From Gloeopeniophorella convolvens (Eukaryota; Basidiomycota; Agaricomycetes; Russulales), in contig WTXD01000088.1 of NCBI GenBank assembly GCA_022496205.1, positions 23,376 to 87,375 of the forward strand: a DNA stretch of 64,000 nucleotides, read 5' to 3'. Below the pieces are notes generated by a model. It did not search any database. It had not been told where the DNA came from and worked only from the letters and a program-made list of their open reading frames with translations. A program made the position numbers and the translations under genes. Position 1 is the first letter of the stretch. Every line of letters begins with the position of its first letter. This document shows, piece after piece, positions 11,365 through 22,571 of the stretch.

Positions 11365-12110
11365 TCAGACACTGAGCCTTGGGGCGGCCCCTCTATCGAA
11401 CTCTGACGTCCTTTATCTTCTGCGAGAGCCGAAGCCGGACCATATCATATGGCGCGCGCACGCACCGCATAGCGCCTCAAAAAGGAGGGCAACGCAAGGC
11501 GACGCGGCGGCTGCATCCGCCACAAAACAACCCAGACCATTAGTTCACCGCCTCGGAGGGGTCAGGCGCAGGTATTGGTACGCCTCACGCTCGCGCACGC
11601 CCGCATCGCATCGCTGATGAATTCGGGTAGGCGGTCCGAGTGCCTTTCGGCCGACGGCCGCCGACGAACGCGCGTGCAGAAGGCACAGGCAATCTAGCGT
11701 CTCACCCGTGTCCTCGCACCTTTTGAGCCCACCATAGTCAAAAAGCTGCAGGTCGTGGATCTTACGCCTGTCCCGCACTGTTCTGGATCGCGGACGAGAC
11801 ACCCTTGGAGGATTACGGCTGAGATGCTGATTGAGCGAGCAGATGGAGGACGTACTCGATCTCGTGCGCTCGTCGCTCTTCGGCACACCAGCAGCATCAT
11901 CCACCGGGCCATCAGCACCTGCGCTACTAGAGATCGTCATCAACACGGTCTTAGATGATTACAGACAGAGTGGGATGGGAGCAGGACGCGGATGAGGTCG
12001 GATTTATCGATGCTGGAACGGGTGTTGGGATCGAAGGCGATCCGAACATTGATGACGACTGGGCTGTGCCACGCGATCCTTTTATATTACGGGGACAGTT
12101 CTCGATGGTG
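11365..12110 (+). pseudogene. RPC9 pseudogene, copy b
   Basis: After an acceptor CTATCAG near 11370 the frame reads APLSNSDVLYLLREPKPDHII, matching the RPC9 N-terminal ALLSNYE..LLRELESDH pattern. Later exons are scrambled by indels and stops (for example around 11640-11770). The helix near EQMEDVLDLVRSSL and the acidic tail DDWAVPRD remain visible in different frames. The copy is clearly non-functional. It is convergent to NLR2, whose stop lies about 470 bp downstream. Confidence 0.65.
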
Positions 12111-12578
12111 AGCGGTCCTCCATTGTCCATTTCCCAGCATTCGCTGATCAATGCCGTAGATCAACGCCCCGTATCCGGCGAGCTTGCCCTGTTTCTTGCC
12201 CATCGAGCTCATCGTTCGTCAGATCGATTGTCCTGGCTCCAGTGCCACGCCACGCGCGGGCTACCAGTTGATTTAGTCGAACCCCGAGCCCTGCTCCTGC
12301 TCTCGGTTGACTTCTCGCATTATGGGTACTGTAGGACATCTGTTGTATATTTTAGGTTATAGCATGACAATGATGGCTGTGACATTGCGCGTCGTCCTGG
12401 AAGGTTCCATGAACAACTCAGATTTGGAGGGCAGCGTGTATAAAGCATGTATCAACGACGCAGGGTACCGTAACAACAGCGGGATAGATCCGTATATGCA
12501 AACGATAAGAACCTGCAAGCCACGAAAGGGTACCATAGCTTACAATGTAACGAAGGTAACACGACATTGAACCGGATT

Positions 12579-15500
12579 CTAAAATCCCTGTACATAACAC
12601 TTCGTCCAATCAGATCCGTGAACAAACCGATCGAGGTCTAGCTCTGTAACATGCGCTCCCGCCACCCAAACAGTACCCGGAAAATACAAACCGGCCCTGT
12701 GTACCTCTGGGACCCACATCAGAAGTTCATCACCAGGACCGCGAATCCAGCCAACGTCGCCATCAGTCCTGGACTGCCATCTTCCGAAGCTGAGCGGATT
12801 TCCGGTCGTGAGGCTTGCCTTGGACTGAGCGCGGGTTATGGGAAGAGAATTATCGCTCTCGTCGATGTCTGCGGGAAATGGGGAATGGGGTCCTCGTTCG
12901 CGCGTGGAATCAGCAGCCGTCTCTCCAATGGAAGCATTCCAGAGTCGAATTGTCCCGTCATCCGAGCCCGATACAATGAATCGTCCATCTGGTGAGAACG
13001 CGACAGACCGTACCCAGTGCATGTGTCCGCGAAATGGCCCGGCGACCGTTTCTCCTGTCCTGGAGTCCCAGACGCGAATTGTTCTGTCGTCCGATCCTGA
13101 TGCGAGGTATTCGCCACCAGGCGAGAACGCAACCGAGTTGACTTCGTCAGAATGGCCCTTGAATGGTCCTGCTTCCAGTGACCCTGTCGTGACATCCCAG
13201 ACACGGGTTGTGTTGTCCCACGACCCTGACGCGATGCGTAGACCGTCAGGGGAGAACGCCACAGTCAAAACCGAGTCCGTATGCCCAATAAGCGGCTCGG
13301 CCACGACCACTCCGGTCCTGGCGCCCCAGATGCGAACGGTTTTGTCATAAGAGCCTGAAGCAATGATCTGACCATTCGGGGAAAACGCGACAGAGCGCAC
13401 GCCGCCGGTGTGCCCCTCCAATGGACCCACAGCAAGCTGTCCAGACCTGAGGTCCCAGATGCGTACCGTCTTGTCCGCTGAGCCTGAGGCGAGGTACTTG
13501 CCGTCGGGAGAGAATGAGATTGAGAGGACCGGACCTGCGTGCCAGGACAATGGCTCCAACGCCGCATCTCCTGTCTTGCTGTCACAGATGCGAACTGTCC
13601 CGTCGACCGAACCCGAGGCAATGAAATGCCCATCCGGTGAAAACGCCACAGACCTAACATCGTCGGTATGCCCTCTAAATGGCCCTGCAACCATCTCCCC
13701 AGACCTGCAATCCCATATGCGAGTCGTCTTGTCGCCTGATCCAGAGGCAATGTACTTCCCGTCATGCGAGAACGAGACGGAGTAGATAGGACCTGCGTGC
13801 CCATGATCTTGAATACGCTCTGCCGTCGTCGTGCCGATCCGGAGGTCCCAGATGCGAATTGTGCCGTCATCGGAGCCTGACGCAATTTGTCGGCCATTTG
13901 GCGAAAACGCAACAGACCGGACCCAATCCGTATGGCCATGGAATGGGCCGGCCACTGTCTCTCCGGTGCGGGAGTCCCAGATGCGAATGGTCTTGTCATT
14001 CGAACCTGAGGCGATATGTCTGCCATCTGATGAAAATGCGATGGCGATGATGGAAAGGGCGTGCCCCTTGAATGGCCCTGCGAGTAGCGCCCCGGACGCA
14101 GTGTCCCAAACGCGGATGGTGCGGTCATCTGAGGCAGAGGCAATGCATTTGCCATCCGGCGAGAACGCCACTGAGCGGACCCCACCTCTATGTCCATCCA
14201 ACGGCCCCAGGGTCACCTCTCCCGTAATGCAGTCCCACACGCGAACTGTACGATCATCCGATCCTGAGGTGATGTGAAGGCCGTCTGGAGAGAACGCAAC
14301 GGAGTCGACCGAACGGAAATGTCCCTCGAATGGCCCCGCGACCAGAGTTCCGGACCTGGCGTCCCAAACACGGACAGTCTCGTCGGCGGAGCCAGAGGCG
14401 ATGCGTTGTCCATCGAGAGAGGTTGAGACTGATAGGACCCGATGTGTGTGCCCAACCAGCGGCCCTATCACCGTCTCTCCCGTCTCGGAATCCCAGATGC
14501 GGATGGTTCTGTCATGCGAGCCCGAAGCGACATGAAGACCATCTGGAGAGAAGGCGACCGAGCTGACCGAGCGGGTATGACCGTCGAACGGCCCTGCGAC
14601 CAGCTTTCCGGTGATAGCGTCCCACACACGGATCGTCTTGTCCTCAGAACCCGACGCCACGCGCGTGCCATCCGGGGAGAATACAACAGACAGACACCGG
14701 TGGTCATGTGCTGGGATGACCATTTCGGTCGTTGGCCAGCTGGACAACCTGACTCGCTTCAAGGAAAGGACGTTCGGGAAATTTCTCGCGTATCGGGAGG
14801 AGATGAGAGAGTTGGATGGCATGAAAGGGAGGGCGGAAAGGTAGATGTGCGGCGCACTGCGTGCGATGGGCTCTGCAAAGTACCGTACGAACGCAATCGC
14901 ATCGTCGAGTAGCAGCGCGATGTTACTCAGCCCCATCAGTGCATTCTGCTACAGCAAGCTTCAGACAGTGTGTCGAGAATGGCGCGACAAACACTGACAT
15001 CATATGGCATCCTGGACAGCCATCTCTTCGTAGTCAATAACGCAGGGTCAACGGATGTTGCGTGATCAGTTATGCTAAGAACTTCAAGCCACGACAAAAG
15101 ATTGACATCGAGGAATGTCCGAATCTTGTCGACCAGCACAAGATCGACATCGACGAGGTCCAGATGGTAGTCCCAGAAGCGACACGCATATTGCAGCGAC
15201 GCTAGGATGTACTTGGATATGCGTGTCTTGAGCTCCTCGATATCTTCGTTTGTGTCGTATGATGATTCGAGCTCGCAGATGTTGAACCGGAGCTTGTGAG
15301 CCATAATTTCGAGGCAACAATAGGTTAGCTGGAGATGAGCCTCTTTAGCGTCGACGTAGAACTCTCCGCTACGTTCTTTGTTTGCAAGGAAGTCACGGAA
15401 CGAGGTGTGGAGTGGGATAATGGGAAGTGTATGATTGGACGCGGCGACGTTGCTCAGGAGAGATCCTAGATTGCTGACTATTGCTACAACAGACTTGAGC

Positions 15501-18368
15501 GCGCGGTTGTCTGGCAAATAGTGCAACAGGGAGGCCAAAGTGTCGATGGAAAGTGGCTCGAAGGCAGCAATGAGTTGACCCATGACGGATCGATACCGGC
15601 GCCGTATGAGCTTGTCCCCGAGGTTGAAGCACGATTCTAGAATGGTGCGATAGAGGTGGTCCAGTGGGTCCATACGCTCATCTCCGGGGTCGGAACGCAG
15701 GAGGCGATCTACACAATCGTCTCTGGTGAGCCCCGATGGGGGGTTCCGGATATATTCACAGGCGACAGCAGCCCACTGGAACAACCCCTCTGCCTTCACC
15801 GCCAGCATCTTTCCGTACGTAGCCGCGGTGTCTGCCGGAAGCCTCCCTAAGCAATATGCGAGAATGTCTTCCCTTGCGCCCGCACTGAGGGTGGGATCGT
15901 CGATGTGCACCACCTTGGTACCCGGCACGGTAGTAGCGGAGAGGGCCCGCGCGATACCCTGCTCGGGTCGCGAGGTGATGAAAATGCGGAAGTTGTACGG
16001 CAGTTGCGGGATATGATCAGCGAGGAATCTGTGTAGGCCGCTGTCGCCGGATGCGTCGTCGCTCTCATCCAGGGCGTCGATGATGACAAGAATGGGGCCA
16101 ACCAGGTGCAGGTCCACAAGAGGTTGTAGAAGTAGATGATCGAAAAGTGTCTTGTAGTCCGTCGCGCCCAGCCGGAGACCCGTGTTATCTTTGATGGCCT
16201 TTCCCAATGCGACCTTGAATGACGGATATCGGTCGCAAAGGTCATGAACAAGCGTGGTAAGGAGGAGATGTGAGTTCCGTCCAGATGGCCCTCCGCGAAC
16301 AAAGATGTACGACGTGCATAGGCGACCAATCTCGTTGAAACGACGGGCAACTTCGTGGGCGATGGACGACTTGCCGGTGCCTGCTTGCCCGAAAAGTACG
16401 AGCACGCGCGCGGAATCGGGATCATTCACCCAGTTGGTGATGAGTTCAAGGAAGTCCTTCCGCGTTCCGGAGAAACAACCTTTAGCGGGATCGAATCGCG
16501 AACCCTCTCCGTATCGAATTTCCGCGATTTTCGCGTCCAAGGCTGTGCAAATTCATTGATAACATGCAGAATGTCGGTATCAAAGCACATACCGACGTCA
16601 GCAATACTGTCTGAGATCTCTTCCAGTCGGCTGAAGATCCCTTCAAGTCGACCAGATATCTGCTGGACGCCGTCTCGGACTTGAAACACAGTGGCCTCTG
16701 TGTTGACCGCTGCATGATGCAGAAACTCGTCCTTGAGATCTTTTAGAGTAGACCGATAGCTTTCGATTTGGTCATCGACGCCCTTCTTGAGATTCTCCCA
16801 CAAGCGCTCGCCTACAGATCACGCGCTCGCATCAATTGGACGAAAGTCAGACCCCGGAGAACGCACGAAATCGCTCATTCTTTGCGTATGTTTGAATAAA
16901 GTAGGCACAATCGCATACATGCCGCATCGTCGCCAGGAGCACCTGGGTCTGCTTCGAGTTCGGAACGGTGGTTTTCAGGAATTCTGCGTTGTCAAGAAGG
17001 TCGAACGCGTCGTGAATGGCCTGGAGCAACTTTCGCATGTTGTCGTCACGCTCAATTTGATCCAAGAAAGTCTGAACGTGCGAGAGTTAGGATCACCGCG
17101 TATGAATTGATCACGCCTGAAACCGTACCTTCGGGATGAATGAGAGGATACTCCAAGCCATCTTCGCGTACGGGTGAAGCTGGAAAGAGAATCTTGGTCC
17201 TGTGTCACAGAATAAGGATACGGGGTGCGCACCTCTGAGACTTTGTCCAACACGTCTATTACCCCACTGATCTTGTCGATCACGACTCCCCACGTTGTGC
17301 AGAAATCGCCCGCGCGGGACAGCTGATCTGGGGCCTGGATCGCGCTATTCGCAACTGTCTTTACCACCCCAGGAGCGGAAGTCATTCGGCTCGTCGTCAC
17401 GTCCGCGTGACCCAGAGCATCCTTAGCGAGAAGTGTCTCAGGAGAGACATCTTCCAACGCCGGCGCGGGTGGATTGTTGCTCGAGGATGCGCCGCCAAGG
17501 AGTTGCCCGGAGGTTGGTGATATGTTAGGATGAGGCGGGACGGGTTCAGAGGTGGATGCATCCGCCAGGGTCGACCGGTCAAGCGTTCTCGAGACCGCGA
17601 TCTCCACGCGGACGGTGATTGGTCGTTTTGACTTGGCAAGAGCGTCTTTCTCAGGCCTCACGTCAAAGGCTATGATTCGGGCGCTCAGGTTCCTGAAACA
17701 CGGTCAGAGATCCAGTGGAGTGGGGACATACTATGCAAGGACGAGAAACGAGTGAATTCAAACGGCACCTCGACCGTTCCCACAAGGTCGCTCCGTCCCT
17801 CCCGCTTCGCGAGAAGGTGCAGCACAAGACGCGAGGAGCCATCGATGGTGCTGCGGCAACGAAAATAACTTGAACGTCGGAGTCGAGATGGTCAAACAAA
17901 GTTACTTACAAGTGTCCGAGCGTCTCATTCCACACCACTGATTGATTCCTACTTTCGAGAGCCTGCGTCTCCTTCGTCGTGGATCCATCGGTCGCACTGG
18001 TAGAGAATCGTTGTGCTTGGCCAAATGACCTTCGAAGCATGTGTGCGGGTGACCTATGAGGAAGGCCGTCCACCCGAAGGACTGCAGAAAAGGAGCGGTC
18101 AATCTGTGACTGTGCCGGGAACTGAAACTCAAGCGCTCACCCCTCAACGTGAGCCGGGTACTCTGCCCCTCGGATGTCGCTTGGTCAACGCGAGCGCTAT
18201 TATGCAAACATTCCAGCACCTGAGAGAGTGGAATCCGGATTCGACGTACCTCGAAGTCTCGTCATTGAATCCAGGTTGCTCGGACCTGGTGAGGGATATG
18301 TCAGATATGTACTTGATCAGCGACAGGACTACTTACGAGACCGGCCCCTCCTGATCACTTGAAACCAT
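12579..18368 (-). pseudogene. NLR2: type-B C2-NACHT-WD40 gene with a C2-exon frameshift
   Basis: Exons on the minus strand: 18337-18368 (ATG at 18368), 18250-18285, 17910-18196, 17732-17850, 17233-17669, 17129-17179, 16867-17071, 16593-16811, 14999-16542, 12579-14945. The 50-nt intron 16543-16592 (GTATGT..CACAG) lies just before LDAKIAEIRYG. NACHT signals are FGQAGTGKSS, ILVIIDALDES and FITSRPE. The last exon has 14 WD40 repeats and the tail ELLMWVPEVHRAGLYFPG. Exon 3 differs in length from NLR0 and NLR4 by a non-multiple of three: GERLSF and SQIDRSF lie in different frames, with the shift between about 18075 and 18135. All other exon phases agree. It is probably a young pseudogene, or it lacks the C2 domain through a downstream start. 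Confidence 0.85.
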
Positions 18369-19610
18369 ATCCCAATTCTCTGAGCGCCACTCGACAAAAC
18401 GCACTGGAAGGATGCTCGGGGAAACACTGTGAAGGGAGTCGTGGTAGACAATGTCAACAAGTAGAGTCGACAAGAGCAGAGCACTTGGTACAGGGAAGCG
18501 GTGTGGGGGCTAATACACGTGTGGGGGCGGCGATAACACGGTTCGTATGTTCCATGTATGGGACGAGGACCTCGGCCGCCGGCGCTCGAGCAGCCTTGCC
18601 AAACCTGGCCATGGTACATATCTGGACGTTGATGCCAGGTTGATGCTGCCAAGGGTGATGGAAAGAGAATTCATGTGCCGCATCTGGTCAGTTGCGTCGA
18701 CAATTCCTTCACTATTCTCAGCCATGAGTGGTGTTGAGATTCGCTACAAGCAGTGCCATCGGTAGTCGAGCGTGCCGCCATCAGAGTATCGAATTGAATG
18801 CGTCCACTGGCAGTCAATTGTGCTTGACGCTTACGAATTGCCACGTGTCTTCCAGTCTCCGATTTGTCGCTCCGACCCTCCGAATCACCTCCGACACAGC
18901 GTCCCAGTCCCAGGATGCTCACGCCGTTGGCAGTCCAGTGGACCACTTGCTCCAATCACCGCTATTCATGGCCAGGTCATCCATCACACTCGCAACCCCT
19001 ACCTGCTCTCCCTAATCGTCTGCGACTGCGTGCCCTACCATGGCCACAATTCTCCATAGCGATGAGGACTACTTGGCCCATACTTGGCCATGCCTGAGGC
19101 CAACCTGAGGCTGCGGCTAAGCTACACCATCGACGCACACACGCCGTTGCAAAGCATCCTGCGGCGAGCCAGGAGGATGATGTTCAATGGTCCCAGGAGA
19201 ACCCTCTTCAATCCGCGCTCACATCCACGTTCTCGCGATTTATGCGTGCGATTTGGGTAAAGGTACGCCGCCTGCCGCGTGTCTCTGCACCAAACAGCTG
19301 ATCTTTTGTTTTTGTTCTCCCAAGGCTTTTCAAAACAGTATGATGAGCTACCTGTGTCATGCGCGCAAATACTGGGCGATACCGAAAGCCCCGCGCGCAT
19401 ATCTGCGCCTTTCGGGCGAGAAGCCGCAGGCTGCCAATATGTACTGGTCGACCCTGCCGAAATTCCCTGCGCGCACCCCACCTAGCCGTTTCGAACAGAC
19501 TTCGTAATGGGAGACAGTCGGTTTGTTTCAAGTGCACCTCCCTGCGCGTGCGGTGCTGCGAGCCCATGATACCAGGTCGTTTCTCTTGCTCTTGTTCCCT
19601 CTGCGCACTG
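18369..19610. repeat. NLR2 upstream region with CACGTG box (18842) and block X
   Basis: 18369-18750 is the type-B upstream block, related to 1541-1978 and 41409-41740. The CACGTG box is at 18842-18847 in GCCACGTGTCTTCCAG. About 19120-19600 is block X, with the plus-strand segment AYLRLSGEKPQAANMYWSTLPKF also seen near 11150 and 42380. No complete gene is seen. Confidence 0.4.
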
Positions 19611-19624
19611 CTGACCGTCTGTTA

Positions 19625-20215
19625 TCAGGCGTAGGGCCTTGGGTCAGCCCCTCTATTGAACCATGACATCCTTCATCTGCTGCGAGAGCTGAAGTCGGAC
19701 CATATCATTCGCGCACACGCACCGCGCAACGCTTCGGAAAGGAAGGCGATGCGGCAGCTGCATCCGCCACAAAACAACCCAGACCATCAGTTCACCGCCT
19801 CGGAGGGGTCATGTGCAGGTATCGGTACGCCTCACGCTTGCGCACGCCGGCGCTGCATCGCTGATGCGTTCGTGTAGGCAGTTCGAGTACCTTTCAGCCG
19901 ACGGCTGCCAACGAAGGCGCGTGTAAAGGGCGCAGGCAATCCGGCATCTTACCCGTGGCCTCGCGCCTTTTGGACTCACCATAGCCAAAAAGCTGCAGGT
20001 CGTAGATCTTACATCTGTTCCACGCTGTTCGGGATCGTGGACGAGGCACGCTTGGAGGATTACGGAGCGGGCGAGATGGGGTGGGAACAGGATGCGAATG
20101 AGGTCGCTTTTGGTGATCACAGTGAGGGCGTTGGGATTGCGGGCGTTATAGACGTCGGTCGCGGCTGGGCCAGTGCGCCACGCGATTCTCGTGTATTGCG
20201 GCAACGATTCTCGGC
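19625..20215 (+). pseudogene. RPC9 pseudogene, copy c
   Basis: After the acceptor TTATCAG the second exon reads GCG TAG, an early stop. The frame then continues as APLLNHDILHLLRELKSDHII, the clearest RPC9 N-terminus among the b/c/f subgroup. The middle exon is degraded as in copies b and f. The tail LEDYGAGEMGWEQDANEVAF is open from about 20037 and runs on as a long but non-conserved frame to 20915. Confidence 0.65.
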
Positions 20216-21135
20216 GGTACGTGGTCATCACCGCACAATCTCAGCATTCATTGCTCATCGTTCTATCCAGTCATTTCCTCTGCCACTTTCTAAGCCAGCT
20301 GGCTGCTCATCACACTGTCCGATCCGTACTTATGCCTTTCTTCGCGATGCGAGTCCTACCTACGCGCTCTGTCTCCCTTTCTCACCTTTTCTCCCGTTCT
20401 TACCTCTCGCATTCCACATACGATGGATACGCACGACCACGAAGGGTGGCCGATCTTCGATCGACCTTGACTCCCTCTTACTGGCATGCCGGGCTCAGTG
20501 TCACAAGCAAACTATGGCGCTTGAAGCCGCATACAACTTATTAGTACGTTCTGATTGGACCATTCTGTATCGAGAGCTCTCGCTTCCCATCCTGGTAATA
20601 CATTCAAATTTCTGTCTATATTCTGCCGCGACCCGCCCGCGCCTGCTATCTCTCACCCGTCTCGCCCATGCTCGAAACCGCTCAGTGGCCGCAGCCCCAC
20701 CGCAGCCTCGGACGCCTCGTACCTCGTCCGCTTTGCTCGTCTTGCTCATCTCGTCCATCCCGAACGACTTGCTTCCTCCTATCATCCCCTGTACTCACGG
20801 GCCAACCTTCACCTGGCACCCTACCAGGTGCGGCAAGCCGTCGGGTGACTCTGAATATTTCGAGCTCCGCTCTTGCGTTCGATCGGCCGTCACAACGATG
20901 TCCTGGGAATCATAGAACATATGCTGTACGGTATGACACCAATGGATGGTACTATACTGCCCAAGCCTTCCGCACGCAAACCCGATCTGATCCCCCGAGG
21001 CCACGTTGTTCGCAGTCTGATGTGCACATCTTCCGACCTCTGATGATGCCACTTTAGTTCTGGACCCAGACAGGTTCCAGAGGCGGCTACGTCACTACAT
21101 GTCATTCTGCCAGGTGACGATCCCATCTACGACTC
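20216..21135. other. Intergenic stretch without a supported gene
   Basis: An open frame crosses 20037-20915 on the plus strand, but past the RPC9 tail it has no recognisable domain. It includes material related to 3060-3250 (CGCTTTGCTCGTCTTGCTCATC). The part from 20930 to 21135 shows nothing I can assign. Confidence 0.35.
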
Positions 21136-21139
21136 GAAT

Positions 21140-21390
21140 CCGGCTCGAGGGCACAGTCCATAGAGCATGTATCAACGACGCAGGGTACGGTAACAACAGC
21201 GAAATGGATTCGTATACACAAACGGGAAGGACCAATTCACGAAAGGGTACTAGGTATAACACTAAGTAGTCGGTCGTAACACAGCATCGAGCCAGATCCC
21301 AAGGTACCTGCGCATAACACTTCGCCGAATGTGATCCGTGAACAAACCGACCGGGATCTACTCCCATCCCACAAGAGTCAGTACTAGCCA
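21140..21390 (-). pseudogene. Relic of an NLR 3' end (last codons and 3'UTR only)
   Basis: The sequence AGAGCATGTATCAACGACGC and what follows matches the 3'UTR of NLR2 (12440-12578) and NLR5. The minus-strand frame reads RFVHGSHSAKCYAQ, equivalent to the last NLR residues RFVHGSDWTKCYVQGF. Upstream of this the homology stops abruptly near 21390 and RPC9 copy d begins in the middle of its own exon. An NLR gene and the 5' part of an RPC9 copy therefore appear to have been deleted between units. Confidence 0.7.
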
Positions 21391-21391
21391 T

Positions 21392-22030
21392 CGCAGAACA
21401 ACTCAGAGTCTCAATCCACGGTCTCGGAGAACTTACTCACCCTCAAGGTGAGAGTACGTCTCACGCTTGTGCGCACCGATGCCGCGTCGCTGATACACTC
21501 ATGTAGGCGGTCCAGTATCTCTCGGTGGACTACCAACCAACACGCATGCAGACGCAGGAGGGAATTCAGCGTCTCACCCGTGGACTTGCGCCCTTCAGAC
21601 TCACCAAGGCCGAGAGGTTGCAAATCGTGAATCTCACAACCGTCGAGCCAGTCCGTCGTGCGCACCTCCTGCCCGCTTCACGCGCTCGATCTCACGCACA
21701 TTGTTCAGATCGTGGAGGAACTTGAGGATCGACGGAGTGAGCGGATGGAGGAGGTACTTGGTTTCGTGCGGTCGTCGCTCTCTGCGCCAACAGCACCACC
21801 CACCGGGCTATCCGCGCCCGTGCCACTCGAGATCATCGCTGAGACGCGCTTGGAAGATCATGGGGCGGATGGATTGGGATAAGAGCAGGACGCGGATATG
21901 TCGGATATGTCGGTGCTGGCGGCCCCGGCAGAGGCGTTGGGATCGAAGGCAGTCTGGATGTCGACGACGATTGAGCTGCGCCGCGCGATCCTGTTGCATC
22001 GCGGGAACAATACTCGATGGTGCGCGGTCT
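21392..22030 (+). pseudogene. RPC9 pseudogene, copy d
   Basis: It starts at a recombination junction inside the second exon (QSTVSENLLTLK). A normal-looking intron follows (GTACGT..TGTAG), then AVQYLSVDYQPTRMQTQEG and FRLTKAERLQIVNLT. The next intron leads to IVEELEDRRSERMEEVLG and a tail with LEDHGADGLG. A premature stop and frame changes follow in the acidic tail. The two central exons are the best preserved of the array together with copy g, but the 5' end is missing. It is convergent to NLR3. Confidence 0.7.
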
Positions 22031-22324
22031 TCCATCGTCCCCTTCCCAGCATTCATTGATCAGCGTCAAATGCAGTGGGCCTGCCGTGTTTCCTGCTCGT
22101 CCAGTTCATCGCTCGTCAGACCGATTGTCCTGGCTCCAGCACCACGCCACGCGCGGGCCGCCAGACGACTTGGTCGAGTCCCGAGCCTGCTTCTACTCTC
22201 GATTGACTTCTCGCAGTGGCATTATGGGTACTGTAGGACATCTGCCATACATCTAAGATTATAGCATGGTGTCCAATGAGCTCCCGAGATGGCTGTATCG
22301 TTGCGCGTCATCCTGGAAGGTTCC

Positions 22325-22490
22325 ATGTTACAAAAAGTCTGTCGTCCTCGCGTCGAGGACGACGTCCTCATATACACTATTCATCAATCACGAGCTTCCG
22401 GTTATCACCCAACCGGTAGAGTCCTATACCCATAACGATTCACCTCCGGCCGGTGCGCGCATGGTGCGCGCACACCCTTACAACATTCGT
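22325..22490. other. Local replacement with a perfect hairpin in the NLR3 3' region
   Basis: Compared with the NLR2 3' region, about 150 bp differ here. The inserted part contains an inverted repeat GTCGTCCTCG/CGAGGACGAC with a 3-nt loop near 22340, and a duplicated GGTGCGCGCA near 22455. The origin is unknown; it could be a footprint of a small element. Confidence 0.4.
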
Positions 22491-22571
22491 ATACACAAAC
22501 GAGGAGAACGAAGCCACGAGAAGGTACTATAGCAAAAAATAGCCGAAGGTAACAAGATATCGAGCCAGATC

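Noticed and set aside
12579..12995. Plus-strand frames over the NLR 3' ends (12651-12995 and equivalents)
   Set aside because: They recur in every paralog only because the coding minus strand is conserved.
13408..14277. Long plus-strand open frames across the WD40 exons (also 4944-6077, 23062-23808, 36191-36838)
   Set aside because: They are antisense shadows of the repeated WD40 codons, with the same monotonous repeat period. The minus strand carries the conserved protein.
16543..16592. Frameshift in the NLR2 NACHT region
   Set aside because: The frame change is explained by a 50-nt intron with GTATGT..CACAG ends, also present in NLR4.
20037..20915. 292-codon plus-strand open frame
   Set aside because: Only its start matches the RPC9 tail. 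The rest is low-conservation read-through with no domain and overlaps repeated intergenic sequence.
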